From Euwallacea fornicatus (taxonomy: Eukaryota; Arthropoda; Insecta; Coleoptera; Curculionidae): a stretch of 64,000 nt of DNA. Below the pieces are notes generated by a model. It saw only the letters and a program-made list of their open reading frames with translations. It was not told the DNA's origin and did not search any database. The stretch spans positions 4,774,001 to 4,838,000 of the forward strand of contig NC_089544.1 in assembly GCF_040115645.1 (NCBI RefSeq), read 5' to 3'. Positions 1 through 9,929 of this stretch are shown here, piece by piece. Every line of letters begins with the position of its first letter. Within the stretch, counting starts at the first letter, position 1. The position numbers were made by a program, and so were the translations under genes.

Positions 1-600
1 TTGCCTAAATCCACAATCACCTCTGAAACCCAACAGCATTCCATCAATCGTTTCAAAATCACTTAGAGGATAGTATTTTTGGCAATTATTCACGAATTTT
101 TTCAATAGAAATCTTATCGGTGGTTTCTCGAAGATCTCCAGTTTCGACGTCGTCAAATCGAATAGATATCATCAAGAACAGGAATATTTGATTTGACATT
201 GTGAGCCAAAATGTTTCCAATCCGCATCCCTTTCGACCCCATAAGTCTTCTAAATTAGGGCGACACTTTTCAAACATCCGGCCGTATATGGAAGTCCAAG
301 AAAAGCTCTAGTTTCTGTTTTGTCTGTAGAACGCGCGGATCTTTCCTTTGAAAATTTTGTCGATTTAAATTGAACGAACTCGTTCGTTTCGTTCACAATA
401 ATTATTAATACATCGTCAGAAAAAAGTAGTTCCCAACATTGGATTGAAGTTTTAGTTAACTTCTCTCATCATTTTACCCCAGGGAAATGAAAAACCTTAT
501 TCTCTGCTCGGGTACCTACAGTTCTCGGCGGCAGACACTTTTCCCAAACAGTTGTACCATCTTTGTTGATAAAGGACGGTTTTTTCGTAGACTTGGATAT
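1..600 (-). pseudogene. piggyBac transposase, central part, decayed and running off the window
   Basis: Reading the minus strand from 600 down to 1 gives a piggyBac-type transposase in pieces: a region with GTTVWEKCLPPRTVGTRAEN, then CWELLFSDD, then AFLGLPYTAG, then RPNLEDLWGRKG and LFLMISIRFDD, then TDKISIEKIR, and last SDFETIDGMLLGFRG. Order and wording match piggyBac transposases (cut-and-paste at TTAA). The TID-x-x-LLGFRG segment carries the first catalytic Asp in the family; the Asp is kept but the usual next Glu is Gly. Two adjacent TGA codons near 470 and frameshifts near 275 and 95 kill the frame. The gene continues past position 1. The N-terminal part lies at 2603-2793, separated by the Tc1 insertion. 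Family assignment is by recognition, not by search. Confidence 0.8.
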
Positions 601-874
601 ACAGTATCGGACAAAATTAGAGCAACTTTTGATATATTCGTCTAAATTTAAGTTCTCTAAAAAATCATGAAATATTTTATAATAAATATTCAGCTTAAGG
701 TAGTTAGTGTAAAATACATTTGCTATAAACAGTTTAAATTTTTATTTGGAATAAAAAAATTAAAAAAATTGTTTTGATCTAAAATTCTTTGCGACAAAAT
801 AAGAGCAACCAATGTTCAAATATTTTGTATTTCTGACTTTCCTGTGGTCTTTTAAACAACTAATATCTACAATT

Positions 875-2339
875 ATGCCTCGTGGTGTTCACTATTCAGT
901 TGATCTAAAACAAAAAATTATTAGTGCATATAAGGGTAGGATCGATAGGTTTTCGATTCTACTAGAATTTAAGATGTTAATGAAATCACAGGTCAGAAAT
1001 AATCGTGAGTGTCGTTTATTAGTATGTACATGTATTTACCAGTGTGTCAGGCAGAGGTTCGCGGAAGAGAGTCCCAAAAAGCCTCCCTCATCCCCTTTAT
1101 CCCACGCTCTTATTCGCCTCCTTCAGGACAAGTGCCCAGGGTGGCGAACCATAGGCGTACCATTGATTAGCCATCGCACATCATACCCAACCACTACAGT
1201 CAGTAGAAACGACGACCCTTGTCGCTGACACTGCTGGAAGGTACCGTCCGTCGTCTTGGCGCCACACGCTCAATGGTCGTCAAGTGGTTGACGCTCACCA
1301 TGGGCGCACCGCAAGGGTAGATTGTTCTAAGTCCTCCCCCTAACTCCTTAATCCTAACTTACAACTAATATCTACAACCCTACATAAGAGTGGGAAATCG
1401 CAAAAACTTATATCGAAAGTTTTTGGCATAAAAAAAGATGTTGTATCAAAAACTATCAAGAGATTCACTGAACGTGGTGTCGTAACGAATTTAAAACGAG
1501 GTGGTCGGAAAAGAAAAACGACAGAGAAGTTAGACAGGCGTCTTATAAGGCTAAGAAAAAAAATCCTGAAATTTCAGCTCGCCGGATTATTGCACAAGCA
1601 GGAGAAGTTAGTGTTTCTTCCAGAACAGTTCAACGTCGATCAACAGAACGTGGTTTAAAAGGAAGGAAACCTGCAAAAAAACCACATCTTTCACTAAAAA
1701 ATTAGAGAGGCCAGGATGTTGTTCGCCACCTACCACCGAGATTGGACTCAACAGTGGAAGAAAGTATTATTTTCCGATTAATCCAAGTTTTGCATCTATG
1801 GAAGTGATGGAGCTCAATGGGTACGTCGCCCAAATGGCCAAAGATTTAATCCAAAATACGTAAAAACTACCATTAAACACGGAGGAGGAAATATTATGGT
1901 TTGGGGTTGTTTCTCTGCTTACGGAAGTGGTCCACTTTATAAGATTAAGGACAAAATGGATAGATTTAAGTACCATTATATACTAGAGATTGTTATGTAT
2001 CCATATGCCGAATGGGAAATGCCCCTTAAGTTTGTTTACCAGCACGACAACGATCCTAAGCATACTGCGAAAATAGTAAAAGCTTGGTTCGTGGAGAAGA
2101 AAGTCGAGGCAATGAAATGGCCAGCCCAATTTCCGGACTTAAATCCCATTGAGAACCTTTGGGAGATCATAGATAACAAAATCCGAGGAAAAAATATTAC
2201 CAATCAGGATAATTTATTTGAAGAAATTGAGAACGCCTGGAAGTCTATTGATCCTGACATCATTTCAAATTTAATTTCTTCAATGCCAAAAAGGTGTGAG
2301 CTAGTTCTTCAAAACAAGGGGTATTGGACTAAATATTAA
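875..2339 (+). pseudogene. Tc1 transposase, disrupted
   Basis: The start codon at 875 begins MPRGVHYSVDLKQKI, a typical Tc1 N-terminal helix-turn-helix. After the 449-bp insertion the frame resumes with SGKSQKLISKVFGIKKDVV and an RGGRKRK basic stretch. The catalytic core is readable: first Asp in VLFSD (1776), second in QHDNDPKH (2046) and Glu in NPIENLWE (2151). By codon count the last two are 34 residues apart, i.e. DD34E. The codon after the first Asp is TAA where Tc1 proteins have Glu, and there are frameshifts upstream near 1560 and 1700. The C-terminus ends MPKRCELVLQNKGYWTKY. It would have catalysed cut-and-paste transposition but is inactive. Confidence 0.88.
935..1383. mobile_element. 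449-bp GC-richer insertion inside Tc1 transposase
   Basis: The Tc1 reading frame stops matching at 935 and resumes at 1384. The flanks both read ATAAG (930-934 and 1384-1388), which looks like a 5-bp target duplication. The ends are loosely inverted (GTAGGATCG near 936; rc of the right end GTAGGGTTG). The body is clearly richer in G+C than its surroundings and I do not recognise it. Its right end holds a 17-nt exact copy (1361-1377) of Tc1 sequence at 856-872. Confidence 0.6.
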
Positions 2340-2602
2340 TGGTAATACACAAAAAATTGTTCTAAATATAATATTCATTCAAATAATTTTTAAGTTGCTT
2401 TAATTTTGTCGCTCCAATTGTGGTGGTAAAAGGTTTTCTTTTTCCTTCTCCTCTAAAATGTGCTTTTTAAACATTGAGTCTCAGGTGTAAATTATAATAG
2501 GCTGTAAACATATTACTGATAATAACAAATCTTATGTTTAAAGAAACAATGTCAATTTAAAATTAAATTTCTAAAGTTGCTCTAATTTTGTCCGATACTG
2601 TA

Positions 2603-2793
2603 GGTCCGCCTTCTGCTTCATCTTGACTTTGTTCGATATCAGTATTTTCCTCCCTTGCCTCAATTACATCTTCTTGGTGGTCCGGCTCGCTATTATCACC
2701 TTCTTCTCGGTCCGTGTCATCATCGGGTTGTCCCATCCCTTCTAGTGCACGCACAAGGCTCTTCCGCTCCTTTTCGTAGGATCGGCGCGACAC
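2603..2793 (-). pseudogene. piggyBac transposase N-terminus
   Basis: Minus-strand reading gives SRRSYEKERKSLVRALEG followed by a highly acidic stretch rich in D and E, the usual N-terminal character of piggyBac transposases. It runs into the right end of the Tc1 element, and the rest of the protein resumes on the other side (1-600). The initiating codon here is GTG, with an out-of-frame ATG just upstream, so the start itself is probably damaged. About 250 bases further right lies a mariner, so the 5' end of the piggyBac element is not identifiable. Confidence 0.65.
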
Positions 2794-3046
2794 ATTAATA
2801 CTCTAATTTTGAAATTAAATACCCGGTCACAAATCGCCCCAATTTTCGTATGAATTTCATTAAAAATACCTTTGCGCGCGTTGAAATTAATTGCCCAAAA
2901 ATTACCTCTTTGGTTTAAAAAGTCACACAAATGGCGGCAACGGGTCAGCGAGACTTCAACAACAATTTGTATCATTTTGCGATGCGGACAACGCGTTCAA
3001 CACTTTCCCATTCGTCGCTTTGCGGAAACCTAGAAAGGTACTGATA

Positions 3047-4333
3047 CCAGGTCTGTAAATATGAAACCGGAATTTGCCTCCAAATATCCCTAGTGGTCAA
3101 TATAGGTACTACCTCATCGTGTTATTAGGGTACTATATCTCTTATTTACATCTGAGAATGATTTTCAAATCATAACAATACAGGTTCAATACTGCAGTAC
3201 AGTTTGCAATAGCTTTGAGTATGTCGAATTTTGTGCCTGCAAATTAAGATTTGCGGACAGCATTGATTTTCTGTTACCACTTGAAAAAAACGGCTGCAGA
3301 TTCACATCGCATGCTTGTTGAAGCTTACGGTGAACATGCCCTTGGAAAATCACAATGCTACGAGCGGTTTAAAAAATTCAAAAGTGGCAATTTTGACGTC
3401 AATAACGAAGAGCGTGGAAAACTACCGAAAAAGTTTGAAGACGGCGAGTTGCAAGCTTTGTTAGATGAGGACAATACTCAAACGCAACAACAATTAGCGA
3501 ACCAATTAAATGTGACACGAGAAGCCATTTCGATTCGTTTGAAAGCTATAAGAAAAATTCAGAAGATAGGAAAATGGGTTCCACATGAACTCGATGAAAG
3601 ACAGCAAGAAAATCGAAAAACCACTTGCCAATTGTTGCTTACCAGGTATAACAGAAAGTCATTTCTTCATCGAATTGTGACTGGTGACGAAAAATGGATC
3701 TATTTTGAGAATCCCAAACGTAAAAAATCATGGGTAACTCCAGGCAAACCGTCAGCATCGTCAGCAAGACCAAATCGATATGGACGGAAAACAATGCTGT
3801 GTTTGGTAGGATCAAAAAGGCGTAATTTATTATGAGCTGCTAAAACCTGGAAAAACACTTAATACTGAACGTTACCGACAACAAATGATGGACTTGCATC
3901 GAGCTTTGCGTGAAAGACGATCAGAATATCAAGAACGGCAACACAAGGTGATATTGCTTCATGATAATGCACCATCACACACTGCAAAACTGGTGAAGGA
4001 AACGATTGGGACGTTTCATTGGGAAGTACTATCGCATGCGGCTTATTCACCCGACTTAGCACCGTCCGATTATCACTTATTTGCATCGATGGGACACGCT
4101 CTTGCAGAACAGCACTTCACCTCTTACGAAACAGTTCAAAAATGGCTCGACGAATGGTTTGCCTCAAAAGAACAACAGTTCTTTTGGCGTGGCATCCACA
4201 AGTTGCCAGAGAGATGGGAAAAATGTACATGTAACGATGGGAAATATTTCGAATAAAATATTTTTTTATAATAATTGCGCAACTAAGTTATAATTTTTAT
4301 TAAAAGATTCCGGTTTCATATTTACAGACCTGG
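3047..4333 (+). mobile_element. Mos1-like mariner (mauritiana type)
   Basis: The element is 1287 bp with TA duplications at 3045-3046 and 4334-4335. Its terminal inverted repeats read CCAGGTCTGTAAATATGAAA on the left and the inverse at the right (ending ...ACAGACCTGG). The length and the CCAGGT start are those of mauritiana-subfamily mariners such as Mos1. It carries one transposase gene that is nearly full length. Confidence 0.9.
3221..4256 (+). pseudogene. Mos1-like mariner transposase
   Basis: The frame starts MSNFVPAN at 3221 and is stopped at once by TAA at 3245; the rest continues DLRTALIFCYHLKKTAADSH, very like Mos1. Recognisable parts in order: N-terminal HTH region, WVPHEL linker motif, first catalytic Asp in VTGDEKWI (3686), second in LHDNAPSH (3963) and third in LAPSDYH (4068). 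The last two are 34 residues apart, i.e. DD34D. A two-base loss near 3805-3810 and a Trp-to-stop change just after it break the middle of the protein. The C-terminus ends LPERWEKC...DGKYFE as in Mos1. Only three lesions separate it from an open frame, so it is a recent death. Confidence 0.92.
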
Positions 4334-4335
4334 TA

Positions 4336-5403
4336 AACTCGATTCATGTAAATTCTCCAATCGCAAGAAATACACACGAGGACAGAACCTCACATGGACC
4401 CTGCGACGCTTGCGCAAGGTTGAGGTAAGTTAGAATCGCTCGCGGGAAAGATACGCAGTTACTCTATGGACAACACAATAGAATTCGCCGATCTACGATT
4501 CTTTTCGAAGTCTTACGGCTTTCGCAATACCCTGCTACTTGCCCCACATTTCCAATTACAACCTTAGAAGTTAAAAATACCAGGCAAAGTTTAGAATAAC
4601 AAAACAATGGTACCTCCAATAACAAAAAAATAATAATAAAAAAAATAAAAGAAAGGTACACAATACAAATGGCAAACTGTTACCATTTAAACTTTTCCAT
4701 TCGTTATCGGGGCACGCAAATCCTTAAATTCCCATCATGAAGACTAAACAAGTTTTTAATTATAGTAACTTTGATGAACAATTGAAAATAACGCATAGGT
4801 ATTGTTGCTTTTGAGTCGAGATGGCCTGAGGTAAAGCCACCTACTACAAACATTGTTGATGTGTTTAGGGCGTTGGGCGCACAAAATAAAAGGAGAGGCG
4901 AGGCAGCAACACAAAAAGCGATCGTGCCGATTTGTTCACGCGTGCATGTACGTTGGGCGATGTTCCTTGGAATTAGTTTCGAGTAGATAAACGATGTGAA
5001 AGTCGCAGTGTAATTGCCTTAATTTTAAGCCAAATGAGACGGTGGAAAGGAGATGGTGAATAAGGGAGAGATCTGCCTGCAAGAAGTATCATTGGCATAA
5101 AAATGTTGCGCATCTAGCTGAGGTTCAGTCTGTGCAATTGTCGGGCAACTTCTTGAAATTTGCGACAAGAAGTTGCTTCTTTCCTTTCCGACGTTGAAAA
5201 TTGACTTCTTGACGTACTCGACGCGAGGCGAATAATCCAGCAGGAACCCCAACGGTCGTACTGCGAGCGCCAACGACGACAGCGTCGGTCGCGCTATAAC
5301 GGCACGAAGTATTGCGGCCAAAATACGAAGCTTTTGAAAAGGTTTTACCTTCGGACTGTGTGAGGGTCTATTGTGGCTGCTCGTAAAAACTATTTTCGTA
5401 TCA
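4336..5403. other. Intergenic stretch with one unexplained minus-strand ORF
   Basis: No transposon ends are visible. A 98-codon minus-strand frame (5321 down to 5025) starts MAAILRAVIARPTLSSLAL, which has the look of a mitochondrial targeting sequence, but no splice sites or homology are evident to me and it may be chance. The remainder is low-complexity AT-rich sequence. Confidence 0.4.
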
Positions 5404-5517
5404 TACAGGGCGCCCCAAAAGCCCTGACGTATTGGGTTGTTCGATAATTAACGTCGTTTTATTCTCACAGGTGGCTCAATTTATGCATATCGAGTAATGG
5501 TGATCTCGTCGCTTATA

Positions 5518-6140
5518 CAGGGTGAGTCGGGAGGATCTTGCCAAACTTCAGGAGCGTGTTGTACATGAAAAATAAATGTAAAAAAACTCAAATGTTGTTA
5601 TCCGATTTTCGTTTGTTTACAAGTTATAGCGTAAATAAATTTTTTTAACTAGGATTCTATTTACCATAAACGTACCTTTTCTGGACGTTGGATTGGTCGT
5701 GGTGGCCCTATTAGTTGGCCTCCAAGGTCTCCAGACCTCACACCACTAGACTATTATTTGTGGGGTTGGTTTAAAACTGAAGTGTACAGAGTGAAAGTGG
5801 ACACTCAAGATGCACTAATTCAACGCATTAGAAATGCTGCAGCTACTATTAAAGAAAGACATGAAACGATCAGGAGCGCAACGAATGCTCTTCATAGACG
5901 AAGCCGAAAATGTTTACAAGTTAATGGCAATATTTTTGAACATTTACTATGATATCCAAACGTTAGTTTATGGAATTTCTTATGAAATTTATAAATTTTT
6001 TTAATTTTATGTTTTAATTTTATTTACGCTATAACTTGTAAACAAACGAAAATCGGATAACAACATTTGAGTTTTTTTACATTTATTTTTCATATACAAC
6101 ACGCTCCTGAAGTTTGGCACGATCCTCCCGACTCACCCTG
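5518..6140. mobile_element. Non-autonomous inverted-repeat element, 'GAGTCGGGAGGATC' family, copy 1
   Basis: Roughly 120-bp terminal inverted repeats, CAGGGTGAGTCGGGAGGATC at the left and the inverse at the right, with flanking TA dinucleotides. A second copy of the same family lies at 40912-41637. It contains only the end of a transposase gene, so it must have relied on a protein made elsewhere. Confidence 0.88.
5671..5952 (+). pseudogene. Transposase C-terminus (SPDLTPLD type)
   Basis: An open stretch reads RWIGRGGPISWPPRSPDLTP followed by LDYYLWG and ends FEHLL before a stop at 5950. This is the C-terminal part of a Tc1/mariner-superfamily transposase whose third catalytic residue is the Asp of TPLD. 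The first two catalytic Asp and everything N-terminal are missing through internal deletion. Spacing in a fuller relative at 12.2 kb suggests a rosa-like (about DD41D) type; that is inference. Confidence 0.8.
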
Positions 6141-6240
6141 TATTATTATATGCCGTCTTAAAGGTCATGTTTTAGACTTTTTTCGATCGAAAATCGAACG
6201 TGATTAGTAAACAAGAAGTTGTTTAAAATTTAAGTTGAAG

Positions 6241-7258
6241 ATGGATAATCAAAGTGAGCATTATCGACACATTTTATCATTTTACTTTCGAAAGGGCAAA
6301 AGTGCAGTACAAACTCAGACGAAATTGTGTGAAGTTTACGGTGAGAACTGCCTTACCGGACGCCAGTGCCAGCGTTGGTTTTCTCGCTTTCGTCCCGGAA
6401 ATTTTAATGTCCCAGATGCATCACACACTGGACGCCCAGTCACCATCGATGACGATAAAATAAAGGCCTTAATCGAAGCTAATCGGCGTACGACAACTCA
6501 AGAGATGGCAGAAAAGTTGAACATATCGCATTCAACCGTTTTTCTGCATTTAAAAAAGCTTGGGTACGTTAGCAGATTGGATGTTCGGGTTCCTCACGAA
6601 TTGAAGGAAATTCACCTCATCTGACGCATTAACATATGCGATTCTTTGCTGAATCGTGACCAAAACGACCCACTTCTACAGAAGAGTCATAACGGGTGAT
6701 GAAAAATGGATTGTCTACGGTAACGTAGTCCGAAAACGATCATGGACCAAACAAGATAAACCTGCGCAATCGACGTTCAAAGCCAATATTCATCAAAAGA
6801 AGATTTTGCTATCTGTGTGGTGGGACTACAAGGATATTCTTTATCTTGAACTGCTTCCGAGATACCAAACTATTGATTCGAATGTTTACTGTCGTCAGCT
6901 ATCGAAATTGAATGAAGAAATCAAAAGAAAACGTCCTGAACTCGCCAATCGCAAAGGGGTACTGTTCCATCATGATAACGCTAGACCCCACACGTCTTTA
7001 ATAACGCGTCAAAAATTATTGGAACTAAATTGGGAACTGATACCTCATCCACCATATAGCCCTGACTTGGCGCCATCAGATTATTATTTGTTTCGTTCTC
7101 TTCAAAATAATTTGAATGGTAAAAATTTCGATTCTGACGAAGCCGTTAAAAAAGAGTTAAATCAATTTTTTACTTCTAAAAATAAAGGCTTTTTCGAACG
7201 CGGAATCTTCTTACTTGCCGAAAGATGGCAAAAGGTCATCCACCAACATGGCCATTAA
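6241..7258 (+). pseudogene. Mariner transposase
   Basis: Starts MDNQSEHYRHILSFYFRKGK at 6241 and carries the N-terminal HTH (CEVYGENC...RQCQRWFSRF), the second HTH (TTTQEMAEKLNISHSTV) and the RVPHEL linker. Catalytic Asp residues are in TGDEKWI (6698), HHDNARPH (6974) and LAPSDYY (7079); the last two are 34 residues apart (DD34D). A TGA at 6622 and a one-base shift near 6670 break it. The C-terminus ends LAERWQKVIHQHGH. It resembles the cecropia/mellifera branch more than Mos1, judging by sequence and by the TTGGGTTG ends; the subfamily is not certain. Confidence 0.9.
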
Positions 7259-7611
7259 ATCATTGATTAATAGTTATTATTAATATAAGTATATTCACTT
7301 TGAAAAAACATAAAAAAATACGACATTAATTATCAAACAACCCAATATCAAAGTTATGTTTTTTTAAGTGGAACTCTCTGTATATTATTACATTTTCGAA
7401 TTCGTCGATCAAAATAAGTGTCAGCTTTAATAAAATTTACAATACCTAAAATTTAAAGTGTTTTAAATAATTGAAATTTTATCAAAATTTTACGTGATTT
7501 TCATGTTTTCAACACTTAAAAATTATTTAAAATAAGTAAGTATAATCTGCAGTGTAGTGTAGCAATTGATCATATGTCATATCCCGATTATGATGAACTT
7601 GCTATCTTATA

Positions 7612-8320
7612 CAGGGTGTGCAAAAAGGAAACCTAATCAAGTAAGAACTTTAAGTGCTAATAACTTCATTAGTTGAAAAGCAATGCCATATTTTGTACCT
7701 TGCCAGAATATGTAATTTTTAGTTACATGTCGAATGGTACTAGAGTGTTCACAGCTAAGCCTTCGCGTTTTTACAGAACACATTAAATAATTGTTTTTAC
7801 ACCATTTGGTGAGATTTCAAAATTGGCCCCCCAGATTCCCGGACTTAACTCCTCTAGATTTCTTTGTGTGGGGATACATAAAACAAATTGTCTAAAATAC
7901 ACCACACCTCCGATAACCCCACACGATATGAAAATACGTATAAAAGACACATTTGAAACTGTTACCCGCAAAATGTTGTCCGGAGTTAGCGGTGGTTTTG
8001 AAAAAATAATTTGTAAGTGTCCGGAAATGGACGGTCGACATTTTGAACATCTGTTATAATTATTTTGTTTTTGTTTTATGTTATAGTTGATATGTTATTT
8101 AGAACTTTGAACAAAAACACACCAAATGGTGCAAAGAACAATTGTTTAGCGTATTCTGTAAAAATGCAAAGGCTTAGCTGTGAACATCCTAGTACCATTC
8201 TATAGGTAACTAAAAATTATATATTCTGGTAAGTTACAAAATATAGCATTGCATTTAAACTAATGGAGTTATAGCCACTTGGAGTTCTTACTTGATTAGT
8301 TTTCCTTTTTGAACACCCTG
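7612..8320. mobile_element. Inner inverted-repeat element at the dyad of the foldback element
   Basis: About 200-bp inverted arms, CAGGGTGTGCAAAAAGG at the left and the inverse at the right, with TA at 7610-7611 and 8321-8322. The left flank GCTATCTTA and right flank TAAGATAGC are inverse of each other because the element sits exactly at the centre of the outer palindrome. It carries one transposase C-terminal fragment. Confidence 0.85.
7828..8059 (+). pseudogene. Transposase C-terminus (SPDLTPLD type)
   Basis: Reads RFPDLTPLDFFVWGYIKQIV, then after a frameshift near 7900 continues PPITPHDMKIRIKDTF and ends CPEMDGRHFEHLL. It is the same C-terminal module as at 5671-5952 but of a clearly different lineage. 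The third catalytic Asp (TPLD) is present; the other two are deleted. Confidence 0.78.
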
Positions 8321-8613
8321 TATAAGATAGCAAGTTTATTATGATTGGAATATAAAATATGATATATTGTTACACTACACTGCAAATTATACTTACTTAT
8401 CCTAAATAGTTCTTAAATGTTTAAAACAGGAAAATTATGTAAAATTAAAAAAAAATTTCAATTATTTAAAAAACCTTCAATGTTAGGTATTGTAAACCTT
8501 ATTAAAATAGACAGTTATTTCGATCAAAGAATTCGAAAATGTAATAATATGCAAGGGTTTCCGCTTAAAAAAACACAACTTTGATACTTTTAGTGCTTTC
8601 GGGACGCCCTGTA

Positions 8614-9073
8614 TAATATGAAAATAATTTTAAAAGTAGTCATAATGGACCCTCATATAGTCCAAAGGTAAAACTTTTTGAAAGCCTCGTATTGTGACCA
8701 CAATATTCCGTGCCGTATAGCGTGAATAACCCTGTATATGTTCGAACAAACATAGCCTTGATTCTAAAGTGCCTATAACTTCCGTCAAAAACAAGATTAA
8801 AAGCTTTTAATTAATAAAGGGTACTTTCGGAAAATATTTTTTTCGATTTACTTATCTATTTAAAGGTTGAACAAAAAGCTATTGAAAATATTAACCATAG
8901 AATTGAACGTGAGCAAAAATGGTTGACAACTAAATGTTCGGAATATATTACATAAATAAACAACTTCGTTTAAAATTGTTTATTTATGTACTATTTACCA
9001 GATACGCTTCGAAAGAACAATTACTATGTTTTGTTAATGTAATTGTCAGTTGCCAGTGTCTGTTACACTAAAA
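8614..9073. other. Spacer with a 15-bp hairpin
   Basis: Nothing coding. Positions 8949-8963 and 8976-8990 form a perfect 15-bp inverted repeat (TACATAAATAAACAA) with a 12-nt loop, just 5' of the Tc1 fragment. A CCTGTATA near 8730 resembles an element end but I find no partner. Confidence 0.5.
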
Positions 9074-9740
9074 ATGGGTTGCGGAAGAGCTATTAATGCC
9101 CAATTTAGACAACTTATAATAAAGAATTATTGTACGGGAACAAGAGTCATTCAAATTGCCAATAAAGTGGATTCATCAAAGTCTACTGTTAGTGATGTCT
9201 TAAAGCACTATCGAGAAACCGGTAGCATCGCAATTAAAGGTAAAAGTACCGGCAGATCACGAATTGTAACAAATGCTGACCAAAGAACGCTTATAAGAGT
9301 TTGTAAAAATGGTCGAAAGAATACCTTAAGAGCTGTAACAGCGTTGTGGAACGCCGAAGCAGGTTTAAATGTATCTAGGGAATACTCTAAGAAGTAGATT
9401 CATAAATCTGGATTAGGTTTTTACAAGGTACAACTTAAATTATTGTAAATTTTGAGATTAAAAATTAAGCTGGATCATTTTAGCCAAACGAGAACCCATT
9501 ACTTACTGAAAAGCAAAAAAGAGCAAGTCTCACTTGAGCTTAAACAAAAGTCAATTGGACTGTAGCAGACTGATCGAAAGTCATTTTTAGCGATGAGTCC
9601 TGTTTTGATGTGTGTATCTGTGATTTTCGGAAAAGGATCATTAGATCGACAAAAGAAGCGCTCCACAAGGTCTGTATAAAAAGGATAGTAAAATTTCCAC
9701 AGCGCGTTATGATATAGGGTTGCATGTCAGCATATTAATG
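9074..9740 (+). pseudogene. Tc1-type transposase, 5' two thirds only
   Basis: Begins MGCGRAINAQFRQLIIKNY with HTH residues KVDSSKSTVSDVLKHYRETG and a basic linker. After a stop near 9395 the frame-shifted remainder still shows EKQKRA, the first catalytic Asp in VIFSDESCFDV (9592) and a decayed VMIWGCMSAY. The second Asp and the Glu are absent; the next mariner fragment begins soon after. No terminal repeats are identifiable. Confidence 0.75.
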
Positions 9741-9929
9741 ATTCGACTGTTCAGAATGGCGACCCACTCAGCAGAGGAAGCACCAGTGCAACAATTGGTC
9801 AACTGTTGAAATTTGTAATAAAATTGCTTTTATCGAAATGAAAAGTATTCGACGTTTGAAGGGCATGTGTAATTTGCATATGTTACAAAGACCTAAGAAG
9901 GCCCGTGCCTAAAGTCCAAGGGTGCTACG

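Larger units (their letters stand above)
602..2600 (+). mobile_element. Tc1-type DNA transposon inserted in piggyBac
   Basis: Perfect 28-bp terminal inverted repeats start CAGTATCGGACAAAATTAG at 602 and end at 2600, each flanked by the TA target duplication (600-601 and 2601-2602). The element runs about 2.0 kb because a 449-bp foreign piece sits inside it; without that it is about 1.55 kb, normal for Tc1. The perfect terminal repeats suggest a fairly young insertion, whereas its transposase is already broken. It splits the piggyBac coding region. Confidence 0.92.
5432..7345 (+). mobile_element. Mariner (TTGGGTTG-ended) nested in the foldback element
   Basis: Terminal inverted repeats TTGGGTTGTTCGATAATTAA at 5432 and the inverse ending at 7345 are flanked by TA on each side (5430-5431, 7346-7347). 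The 1914 bp include a 623-bp guest element (5518-6140) in the 5' leader; without it the length is about 1.29 kb, normal for mariner. Confidence 0.88.
5406..8611. mobile_element. Outer foldback element hosting a mariner and a central inner element
   Basis: Left end CAGGGCGCCCC at 5406 after TA; right end ...GGGACGCCCTG at 8611 before TA. The left arm (5406-5431 plus 7346-7611, interrupted by a mariner) and the right arm (8321-8611) are inverted copies of each other, 292 and 291 bp. At their meeting point lies a second, TA-flanked inverted-repeat element (7612-8320). Without its guests the host would be an almost pure palindrome of about 580 bp. No coding region of its own is visible. Confidence 0.8.

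Noticed and set aside
2742..2975. 77-codon minus-strand frame with MCRADPTKRS
   Set aside because: Overlaps the piggyBac N-terminus in another phase and lacks any motif.
3859..4293. Overlapping frames in the Mos1-like transposase
   Set aside because: Other-frame shadows of the mariner C-terminus.
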